From NCBI RefSeq assembly GCF_020859565.1, contig NZ_JAJHUO010000049.1, forward strand, positions 1 to 59,082: DNA of 59,082 nucleotides, read 5' to 3'. A program made the translations under genes and the position numbers. Shown here one piece after another: positions 33,022 through 40,984 of the stretch (within the stretch, counting starts at the first letter, position 1; the number at the start of each line of letters is the position of its first letter). Source of the stretch: Saccharothrix luteola (lineage in GTDB: Bacteria; Actinomycetota; Actinomycetes; Mycobacteriales; Pseudonocardiaceae). The notes beneath the pieces were generated by a model. That model was given only the letters and a program-made list of their open reading frames with translations. It made no database searches and was not told where the DNA came from.

Positions 33022-33990
33022 GTGACCGCCTTGCAGTCCCCACCGGAGCCCGCCGGAACGTCGGCCCCCTCCCCGACGTCCCGGCGCGGCAGGCGTCGCC
33101 GCGCCACCGCGCTGGCCCCGCGCGACAAGCTGGTGCTCGGGCTGATGCTCGGCATCCCGTCGTTGGTGCACATCGCATTGGTGTGGGCGCCCGCGCTCGG
33201 CTCGGTCGGGCTGTCGTTCAGCTCGTGGGACGGGATCGGCGGGTTCGCCGACATCGAGTGGGTCGGCTTCCAGAACTACGTGGACATCTTCACCCGGTAC
33301 CCCCGGTTCTGGCCCGCGTTGCAGCACAACCTCATCTGGCTGCTGTTCCTGCTCGTGGTGCCGACCGTGGCGGGGCTGCTGCTGGCCGTGCTGCTGGACC
33401 GTCAGCTGCGGTTCGGGCGGATCTACCAGAGCGCGCTGTACCTGCCGATGGTGCTGTCGCTGGCGTTGGTCGGGTTCATCTGGCAGCTGATCTACCAGCC
33501 CGAGCAGGGGTTGCTGAACAACGTGCTCGGCACCGCCTCGACGGACCCGGTGAACTGGCTGGGTGATCCGGACATCAACCTGTACGCGGTGCTGGTGGCG
33601 GCCGGGTGGCGGCACACCGGGTACATCATGCTGCTGTACCTGGCGGGGTTGAAGTCGGTCGACCCGGCGTTGAAGGAGGCCGCGGCGCTGGACGGCGCGA
33701 ACGCGTGGCAGACGTTCTTCCGGGTGACGTTCCCGGTGCTCAGGCCGGTGAACGTGGTCGTGCTCGTGGTCACCGTGATCGAGGGCCTGCGGGCGTTCGA
33801 CATCGTGTACGTGATCAACAAGGGGCGCAACGGGCTGGAGCTGCTGTCCGTGCTGGTGACCGACAACATCATCGGCGAGTCGAGCCGGATCGGGTGGGGT
33901 TCGGCGCTGGCCGTGGTCCTGCTGCTGATCTCGCTCGGGTTCATCGTCACCTACCTGATCCAGGTGTTCCGCGAGGAGGACCGGACGTGA
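33022..33990 (+). CDS. sugar ABC transporter permease (MalF type)
   Basis: A 322-residue permease with a Pro/Ser/Arg-rich N-terminal tail, six hydrophobic helices and the EAA loop EAAALDGANAWQTFFRVTFPVLRP that contacts the ATPase. The GTG at 33022 is 4 bp after the binding-protein stop. Its stop overlaps the next GTG. No ATPase gene is in the operon, so a shared MsiK-type ATPase encoded elsewhere is expected, as is common in Streptomyces and relatives. Confidence 0.93.
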   Translation: MTALQSPPEPAGTSAPSPTSRRGRRRRATALAPRDKLVLGLMLGIPSLVHIALVWAPALGSVGLSFSSWDGIGGFADIEWVGFQNYVDIFTRYPRFWPALQHNLIWLLFLLVVPTVAGLLLAVLLDRQLRFGRIYQSALYLPMVLSLALVGFIWQLIYQPEQGLLNNVLGTASTDPVNWLGDPDINLYAVLVAAGWRHTGYIMLLYLAGLKSVDPALKEAAALDGANAWQTFFRVTFPVLRPVNVVVLVVTVIEGLRAFDIVYVINKGRNGLELLSVLVTDNIIGESSRIGWGSALAVVLLLISLGFIVTYLIQVFREEDRT

Positions 33991-34844
33991 CCCTTCGACC
34001 CGGGCGGATCGCCCTGCACGTGTTCCTGGTCCTGACGTGCCTGGCCACGCTCGCGCCGCTGCTGTGGGCCCTGTACGCGTCGCTGCGGACGTACGACGAC
34101 ACGGCGCGCAACGGGTACTTCTCGATCGCGGAGAGCCTGACGTTCGACAACTTCGCGTCGGCGTGGACGCAGGCGGACCTGCCGCACTACTACCTGAACA
34201 CGCTGGTCGTGACGTTGCCGGCGGTGGTGCTCGTGCTGCTGCTCAGCTCGATGGTGGCGTACGGGGTGTCGCGGTACGGCTTCCGGTTCAACCTGGCGCT
34301 GCTGGTGCTGTTCACGGCGGGGAACCTGTTGCCGCAGCAGGTGATCGTGACGCCGCTGTACCGGCTGTACCTGCTGACGCCGTTGCCGTCGTGGTTGAGC
34401 GACAGCGGGTTGCTGCTGGACTCGCAGCTCGGGCTGGTGCTGATCCACGTGGCGTTCCAGTCGGGGTTCTGCGTGTTCGTGCTGAGCAACTACATGAAGA
34501 CGATCCCGGCGGAGCTGGGTGAGGCGGCACGGGTGGACGGTGCGGGCGTGTTCCGGCAGTACTGGCAGGTGATCCTGCCCCTGTGCCGGCCGGCCCTCGC
34601 GGCTCTGGCGACCCTCGAGTTCACCTGGATCTACAACGACTTCCTCTGGGCCCTCGTCCTGATCCAGACCGGCGACAAGATGCCGATCACGTCGGCGTTG
34701 CAGAACCTGAGGGGCACCTTTTTCGTGGACAACAACCTGGTCGCCGCCGGCTCCCTGCTCGTCGCCCTCCCCACCCTGGTCGTCTTCTTCACCCTGCAAC
34801 GCCAGTTCATCGGCGGCCTGACCCTGGGCTCCACCAAGGGTTAG
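33987..34844 (+). CDS. sugar ABC transporter permease (MalG type)
   Basis: A 285-residue permease with six helices and the EAA loop ELGEAARVDGAGVFRQYWQVILPLCRP. The start is GTG at 33987, overlapping the upstream stop (GTGA), which supports translational coupling. The open frame upstream to 33606 is a different-frame shadow. It is the last gene of the importer operon. No terminator hairpin is obvious in the 105 bp before the next gene. Confidence 0.93.
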   Translation: MTLRPGRIALHVFLVLTCLATLAPLLWALYASLRTYDDTARNGYFSIAESLTFDNFASAWTQADLPHYYLNTLVVTLPAVVLVLLLSSMVAYGVSRYGFRFNLALLVLFTAGNLLPQQVIVTPLYRLYLLTPLPSWLSDSGLLLDSQLGLVLIHVAFQSGFCVFVLSNYMKTIPAELGEAARVDGAGVFRQYWQVILPLCRPALAALATLEFTWIYNDFLWALVLIQTGDKMPITSALQNLRGTFFVDNNLVAAGSLLVALPTLVVFFTLQRQFIGGLTLGSTKG

Positions 34845-34949
34845 GCCGTTCGGGGGTGACGGCGTTCATACGAGGGTCCGGTATCAGCGGCGCGCGGGCG
34901 TGATCCATCAGAGCGGAAGACCCGTCGCACCGCTGAGAGGACGTCCTCG

Positions 34950-35741
34950 ATGCTCATCCGTCGCACCCTGGTCGCCTGCACGGTGGCGGTGACCGCCGCG
35001 CTGGCGGCGACCACCCCCGCGCAGGCGAGTTCGGCCACCCTGTATGCCGAAGTGGCCGAACTCGCCGATGAGCTGAACTCCCTGGCGTGGCCGGGGCAGG
35101 CCACCTACAACTACTACCCGGACGGGGCGTCGACCGTCGTGTGGGGCACGCCGGGCAGCCCCACGACGTACGAGAGCAAGGCCAAGTGCGCGCCGCTGCT
35201 CACCCTCGCCCTGCGGCACACGTTCGCGTGGGCGACCGACAGCTACCTGACCACCGAGTTCGGCAGCACCAGCCCCACGTCGGCGCAGTACTACGACGGG
35301 TTCCAGGCGGGCGCCGACCACTTCACGGCCAAGACGACGGTGCCCAGCCTGGTGCAGGGCGACGTGATCGCGGTGAAGTACCTGGACTCCGCGGGCGGCA
35401 CGGGTGACGCGACCGGGCACATGATGGTCGTCGCCGGCACGCCGCAGCTGTACAACCGTGACGGCGACGCGTCGACCCGTGAGTACGCCGTGCCGGTGAT
35501 CGACAGCACCGAGGAGCCGCACGGCGTACCCAGCACGTGGGCCGGGTCGCCGGTCCACCTGTTCCCGGACACGCGCCGGTCGGGCGCCACCGAGTACACC
35601 GGCGTCGGCCGCGGCTGGATCTTCATCAGCACCGGCTCCGACGACGTGCCGACCGGCCACTGGTGGGGCCCGAACGAGAACGTGAGCACCCAGTACAAGC
35701 CCGCCTCGACCCGCCCGATGACCTTCCGCACCCTCTCCTGA
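34950..35741 (+). CDS. secreted protein, possible NlpC/P60-like hydrolase
   Basis: A 263-residue exported protein. The signal peptide is MLIRRTLVACTVAVTAALAA with cleavage near AQA at about residue 26. The mature part has KAKCAPLLTLALRHTF (a Cys at the start of a helix) and later LVQGDVIAVKYLD...TGHMMVVAG, the Cys-then-His order and GD-x-I/V element seen in NlpC/P60-fold enzymes. This assignment is tentative and no peptide ligand is known. The ATG at 34950 is preceded by GAGAGGACG. It is convergent with mprB across a long inverted repeat. Confidence 0.6.
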   Translation: MLIRRTLVACTVAVTAALAATTPAQASSATLYAEVAELADELNSLAWPGQATYNYYPDGASTVVWGTPGSPTTYESKAKCAPLLTLALRHTFAWATDSYLTTEFGSTSPTSAQYYDGFQAGADHFTAKTTVPSLVQGDVIAVKYLDSAGGTGDATGHMMVVAGTPQLYNRDGDASTREYAVPVIDSTEEPHGVPSTWAGSPVHLFPDTRRSGATEYTGVGRGWIFISTGSDDVPTGHWWGPNENVSTQYKPASTRPMTFRTLS

Positions 35742-35745
35742 CCCC

Positions 35746-35842
35746 CGAGAGTCCTACGTTCAGAACCCCCGAGTTCAACGCTCAGCCCGCACACCGTCAG
35801 CCGTGAGCGTTGAACTCGGGGGTCGCGAACGTAGGACTCTCG
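35746..35842. terminator. long interrupted inverted repeat between converging genes
   Basis: Outer arms of 16 bp (35746-35761 with 35827-35842, CGAGAGTCCTACGTTC) and inner arms of 19 bp (35766-35784 with 35804-35822, CCCCCGAGTTCAACGCTCA), with a 19-nt loop and a small internal bulge. A further GTAGGACTCTCGGG copy follows at 35853-35866. It probably terminates both genes; its length also suggests a genome-dispersed repeat. Confidence 0.75.
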
Positions 35843-35866
35843 AGGGCTGGAGGTAGGACTCTCGGG

Positions 35867-37252
35867 TCAGGGGAGGGTGGGGCGGCCCGGGAGGCGGAGG
35901 GTGAACATGGCGCCGCCCTCGGGGGCACGGCCCACGTAGGCCATGCCGCCGTGGCGTTCGGCCACCTGCTTGACGATGGCCAGGCCGAGGCCCGAGCCGG
36001 GGAGGGTGCGGGCTTCGGAGGAGCGGTAGAAGCGCTCGAAGACGTGCGGGAGGTCGGCGTCGGCGATGCCGGGACCCGAGTCCGCGACCTCGACCACCGC
36101 GCTGCCGTCACCCAACTGCTTCAACGACAGCCGCACCACGCCACCAGTCGGGCTGAACTTGACCGCGTTGTCCAGGAGGTTGAGCACGGCGCGTTCCAGC
36201 GCGCTGGAGTCACCCAGGAGGAACCACGGCTGCAGCTCGACCACGAAGTCCACGCCGGTGGCACGCCGCTTCGCCCGGTCCAAAGCCCGTTCCACCACCT
36301 CGACCAGGTCCACCGGCTCGTGCACGACCTGCGGCGCGTCCTCACGCGCCAGCTCCACCAAGTCCCCGATCAACGTGGTCAGCTCGTCCAGCTGCGCCCG
36401 CACGTCGGCGTTGATCTCCGCCTTGTCCTCGTCGGACAACGTCGGCGCGTCCGGCCGCTCCGAGGCCAGCAGCAGCTCCAGGTTCGTGCGCATGGACGTC
36501 AACGGCGTCCGCAGCTCGTGCCCCGCGTCCGCGACCAGCCGCCGCTGCCGCTCCTGCGAGTCCGCCACCGCGCCCAGCATCGCGTTGAACCGCTGCGACA
36601 ACAACGCCAGCTCGTCGTCACCCGACACCGGGATCGGCCGCAGGTCACCGGTCAACGCCACCCGTTCGGTGGCCTCCGTCAACCGCTGCACGGGCCGCAG
36701 CCCGGTCCGCGCCACCGCCGTCCCCGCCGCCGCCGCGACCAGCACGCCGAGCCCGCTGATCACGAACAGCACCACGGACAGCTTGCCCAACGTGACGTTC
36801 AACGGCTTGGTGGACTGCGCGATCAGCATCGCCTGGCCGTCGCCGTACGGCACCGCGATCACCCGGAAGTCGGTGCGCAGGTCGGTCCAGATGTTCTCCA
36901 GCCGCGACCCCCGCGCCACGTCCAGGTCCGCGGGCTGGGTCGGCGGCGCGATCGTGCCCTTCGGGTACAGGATCTGCCCGGTCACGTCCAGCACGCCGAT
37001 CCGGATGTCGCCCGCGGCCAGGAACGCGCCGGGGATCTCGGTGACATCGTTGTTGACCTTCGGCGCGTTCACCGCGGCCTGGGCGCGTTGCCGCAGGTTG
37101 GAGTCCATCTGGTCGTGCAGGTTCTGGCTCACCGTCATGTACGCGCCGAGCGACACGACGGCCACGGCTCCGGCCACGCAGAACGCGGCCAGCAGGGTCA
37201 CCCGGGCCCGCAGCGACACCCGCTGGAGCCGCCCGTTGGCGGCACCGATCAC
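35867..37252 (-). CDS. mprB: MprB-like sensor histidine kinase
   Basis: A 461-residue kinase. TM1 is at about residues 17-38, the outside sensor domain about 40-160, TM2 about 165-188, then HAMP (about 190-240). The HisKA box is DAGHELRTPLTSMRTNLELL (His245). The HATPase has NLLDNAVKFSPTGG, DSGPGIADADLPHVFERFYR and GSGLGLAIVKQVAERHGG. It closely follows mycobacterial MprB, which senses envelope stress and controls sigE and pepD. The GTG at 37252 overlaps the mprA stop (GTGA). The stop lies in a repeat copy downstream of the large hairpin. Confidence 0.9.
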   Translation of the reverse strand: MIGAANGRLQRVSLRARVTLLAAFCVAGAVAVVSLGAYMTVSQNLHDQMDSNLRQRAQAAVNAPKVNNDVTEIPGAFLAAGDIRIGVLDVTGQILYPKGTIAPPTQPADLDVARGSRLENIWTDLRTDFRVIAVPYGDGQAMLIAQSTKPLNVTLGKLSVVLFVISGLGVLVAAAAGTAVARTGLRPVQRLTEATERVALTGDLRPIPVSGDDELALLSQRFNAMLGAVADSQERQRRLVADAGHELRTPLTSMRTNLELLLASERPDAPTLSDEDKAEINADVRAQLDELTTLIGDLVELAREDAPQVVHEPVDLVEVVERALDRAKRRATGVDFVVELQPWFLLGDSSALERAVLNLLDNAVKFSPTGGVVRLSLKQLGDGSAVVEVADSGPGIADADLPHVFERFYRSSEARTLPGSGLGLAIVKQVAERHGGMAYVGRAPEGGAMFTLRLPGRPTLP

Positions 37253-37938
37253 GGAGGGGTCTCCCGCAGCACGTAGCCGACACCGCGCACGGTGTGCAGC
37301 AGCCTGGTCTCGCCCTCCGCCTCGGTCTTGCGGCGCAGGTAGCCGACGTAGACCTCCAGCGCGTTGCCCGAGGTGGGGAAGTCGTAGCCCCAGACGTCCT
37401 CGAGGATCCGGCCGCGGGTCAGCACCTGCTTCGGGTGCGCCAGGAACAGCTCCAGCAGGGCGAACTCGGTCCGGGTGAGGCTGATCGGGCGCTCGCCGCG
37501 CCGCACGTCCCGGGTGCTCGGGTCGAGCTCCAGGTCCGCGAACCGCAGCACCGCGCCCGCGGGCTCCTCCGCGTCCGACGCCGCCCGCCGCAGCAGCGCG
37601 CGCAGCCGGGCCAGCAGCTCCTCCAGCGCGAACGGCTTGGGCAGGTAGTCGTCGGCGCCCGCGTCCAGCCCGGACACCCGGTCGGACACCGCGTCACGGG
37701 CGGTGAGCACGAGGATCGGCAGGTCGTCGCCGGTGCTGCGCAGCCGGCGGCACACCTCCAGCCCGTCGAGCCGGGGCATCATCACGTCCAGCACCATGGC
37801 GTCGGGGCGCTGGGAGACGACGGACTCGAGGGCCTGCTGGCCGTCGCCGGCAAGGTCGACCTGGTAGCCGTTGAACTGCAGTGAGCGACGAAGCGACTCA
37901 CGCACGGCCCGGTCGTCGTCGACAACGAGGATGCGCAT
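37249..37938 (-). CDS. mprA: MprA-like OmpR-family response regulator
   Basis: A 229-residue regulator. The receiver has VVDDD, phospho-acceptor Asp51 in VLDVMMPRLDGLEV and LPKPF. The winged helix has RRGERPISLTRTEFALLELFL and SGNALEVYVGYLRRKTEAEG, then LLHTVRGVGYVLRE. It matches MprA. The ATG at 37938 is used. Its own promoter region carries two exact TCTCAGG direct repeats (37960-37977), suggesting autoregulation. It is coupled to mprB. Confidence 0.92.
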   Translation of the reverse strand: MRILVVDDDRAVRESLRRSLQFNGYQVDLAGDGQQALESVVSQRPDAMVLDVMMPRLDGLEVCRRLRSTGDDLPILVLTARDAVSDRVSGLDAGADDYLPKPFALEELLARLRALLRRAASDAEEPAGAVLRFADLELDPSTRDVRRGERPISLTRTEFALLELFLAHPKQVLTRGRILEDVWGYDFPTSGNALEVYVGYLRRKTEAEGETRLLHTVRGVGYVLRETPP

Positions 37939-37959
37939 GCGGTCAGTCTTGCCCCTGGT

Positions 37960-37977
37960 CCTGAGAGCCGCCTGAGA
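37960..37977 (-). promoter_or_regulatory. TCTCAGG direct repeats upstream of mprA (candidate MprA box)
   Basis: Two exact TCTCAGG copies on the minus strand (37977-37971 and 37966-37960), one turn apart (11 bp), lie 22 bp before the mprA ATG. The htrA promoter carries TTTAAGG/TCTCAGG with the same period and the same 22-bp distance. The layout fits an OmpR-type dimer site. Confidence 0.55.
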
Positions 37978-38013
37978 AGCCGGTGTGAGCTACCCGTCAA
38001 GTTTTCGCGCCCG

Positions 38014-38628
38014 TCACGCCCCGACCCCGTCGCGGGCCACCGGGGCGTTCCAGCGACGCCACAGGGCCAGCAGCCGCAGGCCCACGATCACGGCCGACCC
38101 GACCAGCGTCACCGGCACGGCGGGCAGCCCGAGGTAGTCGCCGAACGCCACCACCACCGCCCCGCACAACGCCGCCACCGCGTAGATCTCCCGGCGCAGG
38201 ACCAGCGGGATCTCCCGCAGCAGCACGTCGCGCAGCGCGCCGCCGCCGATGCCCGTGGTCATCCCGACCAGGCACGCCGCGTACGGCGGGGCGCCGAGCC
38301 CGAGCGCCGTCGTGGTGCCCGCCGTGACGAACAGGCCGAGCCCGATCGCGTCCAGCAGCAGGACCGCCCGCCACAGCTTCGCCACGGTCGGGTGAAACCA
38401 GAAGACCACCAGTCCGGTGACCCCGGCCACCGCCAGGTACGGCCAGCTCACCAACGCCGCCGGCGGGTGCACGCCCAGCAGCACGTCCCGGATGATCCCG
38501 CCGCCCAACGCCGTGGTCAGCGCCAGCACGATGACCCCGAACACGTCCAGCCGAGCCCGCACCGCCGCGACCGCCCCGGAGGCGGCGAACGCGGCGATGC
38601 CGACCAGTTCCAGCGCGGCGAGCAGCAC
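38014..38628 (-). CDS. TRIC-type cation channel (UPF0126)
   Basis: A 204-residue protein made of two homologous three-helix halves plus a last helix. Each half carries the family motif: GGGIIRDVLLG (residues about 43-53) and GGGALRDVLLR (about 128-138). Bacterial TRIC proteins are trimeric potassium-permeable channels. The GTG at 38628 is 11 bp after the upstream acetyltransferase stop, so it is the last gene of the EthD-HBD-Eis-TRIC unit. The link of function within the unit is unclear. Confidence 0.92.
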   Translation of the reverse strand: MLLAALELVGIAAFAASGAVAAVRARLDVFGVIVLALTTALGGGIIRDVLLGVHPPAALVSWPYLAVAGVTGLVVFWFHPTVAKLWRAVLLLDAIGLGLFVTAGTTTALGLGAPPYAACLVGMTTGIGGGALRDVLLREIPLVLRREIYAVAALCGAVVVAFGDYLGLPAVPVTLVGSAVIVGLRLLALWRRWNAPVARDGVGA

Positions 38629-38639
38629 GGCTGGTCACG

Positions 38640-39770
38640 TTAGAAGTAGTCGGCCAGGCGCGGGACGCCGGGTGCGCCCACCAGCCGGTCGAGCAGTGCG
38701 CCGTCGCCGTCGAGCAGCCCGGCGCGGCGCAGCGCGTGGCTGTTCTGCATCCCGCTGAACCACGGCCCCAGCGCACGCGCGTGCAGCCGCACGGCGCCGC
38801 TGCCGCCCGCCTCGACGCGCACCGAGCCGTCCTCGACCACCAGGCGACACCGCCCCGCGTGCCACGGCGCGTGCTCGTCGACCACGTCGAGGTCCACCGC
38901 GGCTGGCTTCAGCCACGCCGCCGACGGCCAGCCGCGCGCCGCCACCGCCGCCGGCAGGTCGACCACCCGCAGCAGCCACGTCGACGTGGTCACGGTGTGC
39001 TCGATCGCCTGGTTCGTCAGCAGGCCGGTCACGGCCGGGTCGGTGACCAGCAGCCGGGCCTTGTCCAGCACACCGGCCCAGCCGCCCAGCTCGCGCAACA
39101 GCCCCAGCTGGGTCGCCACGTCCCGGCCGACGAGGTCGTGCACCCGCAGCCCGTCGGCGTCGCGCTCGGCCGCCAGGTACCCGCGCACCTCGCCGTCGTG
39201 GCCGGGCACCACCGACACCACGGACTCCTCGAGCAGGTCGTCCGCCGCGATGGTCGGCGGGCTGCGGTCCACGAGCCCGTCCACGGTGGACGCGACGTCC
39301 AGGTAGCACGCCTGCACCGCCGCGAGGTCGCCCTCGACCAGGGGCCGGGTGGCCGCCCGCGCGCCGGCGGGCATCCGGTCCAGCGGGAACTCCAGCCACT
39401 CGAACACGCCGGACCGCTCCCACCCGCGCGACCGGTACACCGCAGGCACGGTCGCGTACAGCACCGACAGCACCTGCCCGCGTTCACGCATGTCCCGCAA
39501 CGCCGCTTCGAGCAGCGCGCCGGCCACTCCGCGGCCCCGTGCCCAGGACTCGACGGCCACGCCGCCGACACCGCCCATCGGCACCGTCGTGCCACCCCAG
39601 AACTGGTGGAAGTCCTTGATCGTGAGCAGGCCCGCCACGTGCCCGTCCACCTCGGCGAGCAGCCCCCGCCGACCGGGCCGCAACGACGGCTCGCCGATGC
39701 CGCCGAACGCCACCCGGCGCAGCCGGTCGGCCTCGCCGACGTCGTCGGGGGTCAGCTCACGGATCCGCAC
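38640..39770 (-). CDS. Eis-family GNAT acetyltransferase
   Basis: A 376-residue protein. The first GNAT domain has MGGVGGVAVESWARGRGVAGALLEAALRDMRERG, then a second degenerate GNAT and a C-terminal SCP2-like domain ending FSGMQNSHALRRAGLL and a terminal aromatic residue. This is the Eis layout. Eis enzymes acetylate amines on aminoglycosides or protein lysines, so resistance activity is possible. The GTG at 39770 follows GGGAGGACGG, an ideal ribosome site, 9 bp after the dehydrogenase stop. Confidence 0.88.
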   Translation of the reverse strand: MRIRELTPDDVGEADRLRRVAFGGIGEPSLRPGRRGLLAEVDGHVAGLLTIKDFHQFWGGTTVPMGGVGGVAVESWARGRGVAGALLEAALRDMRERGQVLSVLYATVPAVYRSRGWERSGVFEWLEFPLDRMPAGARAATRPLVEGDLAAVQACYLDVASTVDGLVDRSPPTIAADDLLEESVVSVVPGHDGEVRGYLAAERDADGLRVHDLVGRDVATQLGLLRELGGWAGVLDKARLLVTDPAVTGLLTNQAIEHTVTTSTWLLRVVDLPAAVAARGWPSAAWLKPAAVDLDVVDEHAPWHAGRCRLVVEDGSVRVEAGGSGAVRLHARALGPWFSGMQNSHALRRAGLLDGDGALLDRLVGAPGVPRLADYF

Positions 39771-39779
39771 CCGTCCTCC

Positions 39780-40613
39780 CTACCAGGTGAAGAAGCCCTG
39801 GCCGGTCTTGCGGCCGAGCTGACCCGCCGCGACCTTCTCCCGCAGCAACGGCGGCGGCTCGAAGCGCGGCCCCAACTCGGCCGCCAGGTGCTCGGCGATG
39901 GCCAGCCGGACGTCCAGCCCGACCAGGTCGGTCAGCCGCAGCGGACCCATCGGCCACCCGTACCCGAGCCGCATGCCGGTGTCGATGTCCTCGGCGGAGG
40001 CGACGCCCTCCTCGAGCATCCGGATCGCCTCCATGCCGACCGCCACCCCGAGCCGCGACGTGGCGAACCCCGGCGCGTCCCGCACCTCGATCACGGTCTT
40101 GCCCAGCTCCTCGGCCCACCCGCGGACCCGCGCCACCACGTCGGCGGCGACCCCGGGGTGGTGCACGAGCTCGACCAGCTGCTGCACGGGCACCGGGTTG
40201 AAGAAGTGCATCCCCAGCACCCGCTCGCCCGGCAGGCCCTCGGCCAGCGCCGAGATCGACAACGACGACGTGTTCGACGCCAGCACCGCGTCCGGGCAGG
40301 CCAGCGCCGCGTCGCCGAGCACCTGCCGCTTCAACCCGAGGTCCTCCGGCACGGCCTCGACCACGAGCGCCGCACCCCGTCCGACCCGCGTGTCGAGCCG
40401 TTCGACCACGGTCAGGCGCTGGAGCAGCTCGTGCGGCACGGCGTCCAACTTGCCCCGGTCGGCGGCCTTGGCCAGCGACGCCTCCACCGCCCGCCGCGCG
40501 GCCGACGCCCGGTCGGCGCCCGCCTCCACCAGCACGACCTCGTGCCCGCCGGCCAGGAACAGGTGGGCGACACCGGCGCCCATCGTGCCGCCGCCGATCA
40601 CCACCGTGATCAC
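39780..40613 (-). CDS. 3-hydroxyacyl-CoA (3-hydroxybutyryl-CoA) dehydrogenase
   Basis: A 277-residue stand-alone enzyme. ITVVIGGGTMGAGVAHLFLAGGHEV is the NAD site. VVEAVPEDLGLKRQV, SNTSSLSISAL, GMHFFNPVPVQQLVEL (catalytic His) and DAPGFATSRLGVAVGMEAIRM are all present, ending GRKTGQGFFTW. It reduces acetoacetyl-CoA or oxidises 3-hydroxyacyl-CoA. The GTG at 40613 overlaps the EthD stop. With no thiolase or crotonase in the unit, the pathway is open. Confidence 0.93.
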   Translation of the reverse strand: MITVVIGGGTMGAGVAHLFLAGGHEVVLVEAGADRASAARRAVEASLAKAADRGKLDAVPHELLQRLTVVERLDTRVGRGAALVVEAVPEDLGLKRQVLGDAALACPDAVLASNTSSLSISALAEGLPGERVLGMHFFNPVPVQQLVELVHHPGVAADVVARVRGWAEELGKTVIEVRDAPGFATSRLGVAVGMEAIRMLEEGVASAEDIDTGMRLGYGWPMGPLRLTDLVGLDVRLAIAEHLAAELGPRFEPPPLLREKVAAGQLGRKTGQGFFTW

Positions 40614-40930
40614 CGGTCCACGACCTCCGCCGCGAACATCGCCACCAGCTCGACGCCGCCGATCTCGGCCAGGTTCGCGCCCGCGGCCTGCCACTCGGGC
40701 GACCGGAACGCCTGCTTCATGGCCTCGGCGGACTCGAAGTACATCTCGGCCACGACGTGCGGCTCGTGCTCGCCGAGGAAACCGGGCACGAAGACCCGCG
40801 AGACCTTCGCCACCTCGGCGCGCAGCAGGCCCGGCGTCCGCTCGACCAACGGCAGGTGGGACGTGAAGTAGGCCTCGTCGAACGCCTCGACGTCGGCGGG
40901 TTTCCGGTACAGGGCGACGTACTTGACCAT
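40610..40930 (-). CDS. EthD-family dimeric alpha/beta-barrel protein
   Basis: A 106-residue protein, MVKYVALYRKPADVEAFDEAYFTSHLPLVERTPGL, with the EthD-type aromatic/His pattern and a C-terminal YFESAEAMKQAFRSPEWQAAGANL. Such proteins form dimeric ferredoxin-like barrels and act as small enzymes or helpers in ring or fuel-ether degradation. The ATG at 40930 follows GAAGGTG. Its stop overlaps the GTG of the dehydrogenase. It is the first gene of the four-gene unit. Confidence 0.85.
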   Translation of the reverse strand: MVKYVALYRKPADVEAFDEAYFTSHLPLVERTPGLLRAEVAKVSRVFVPGFLGEHEPHVVAEMYFESAEAMKQAFRSPEWQAAGANLAEIGGVELVAMFAAEVVDR

Positions 40931-40984
40931 GTGACACCTTCCGTCCCGTTTCGCCTGCGAATGTAACACCGGCACCATGGACCG

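Noticed and set aside
35746..35866. CRISPR-like repeat array
   Set aside because: The copies are in inverted orientation and not regularly spaced; the 22-bp array at 46854 has no spacers. No cas genes are present.
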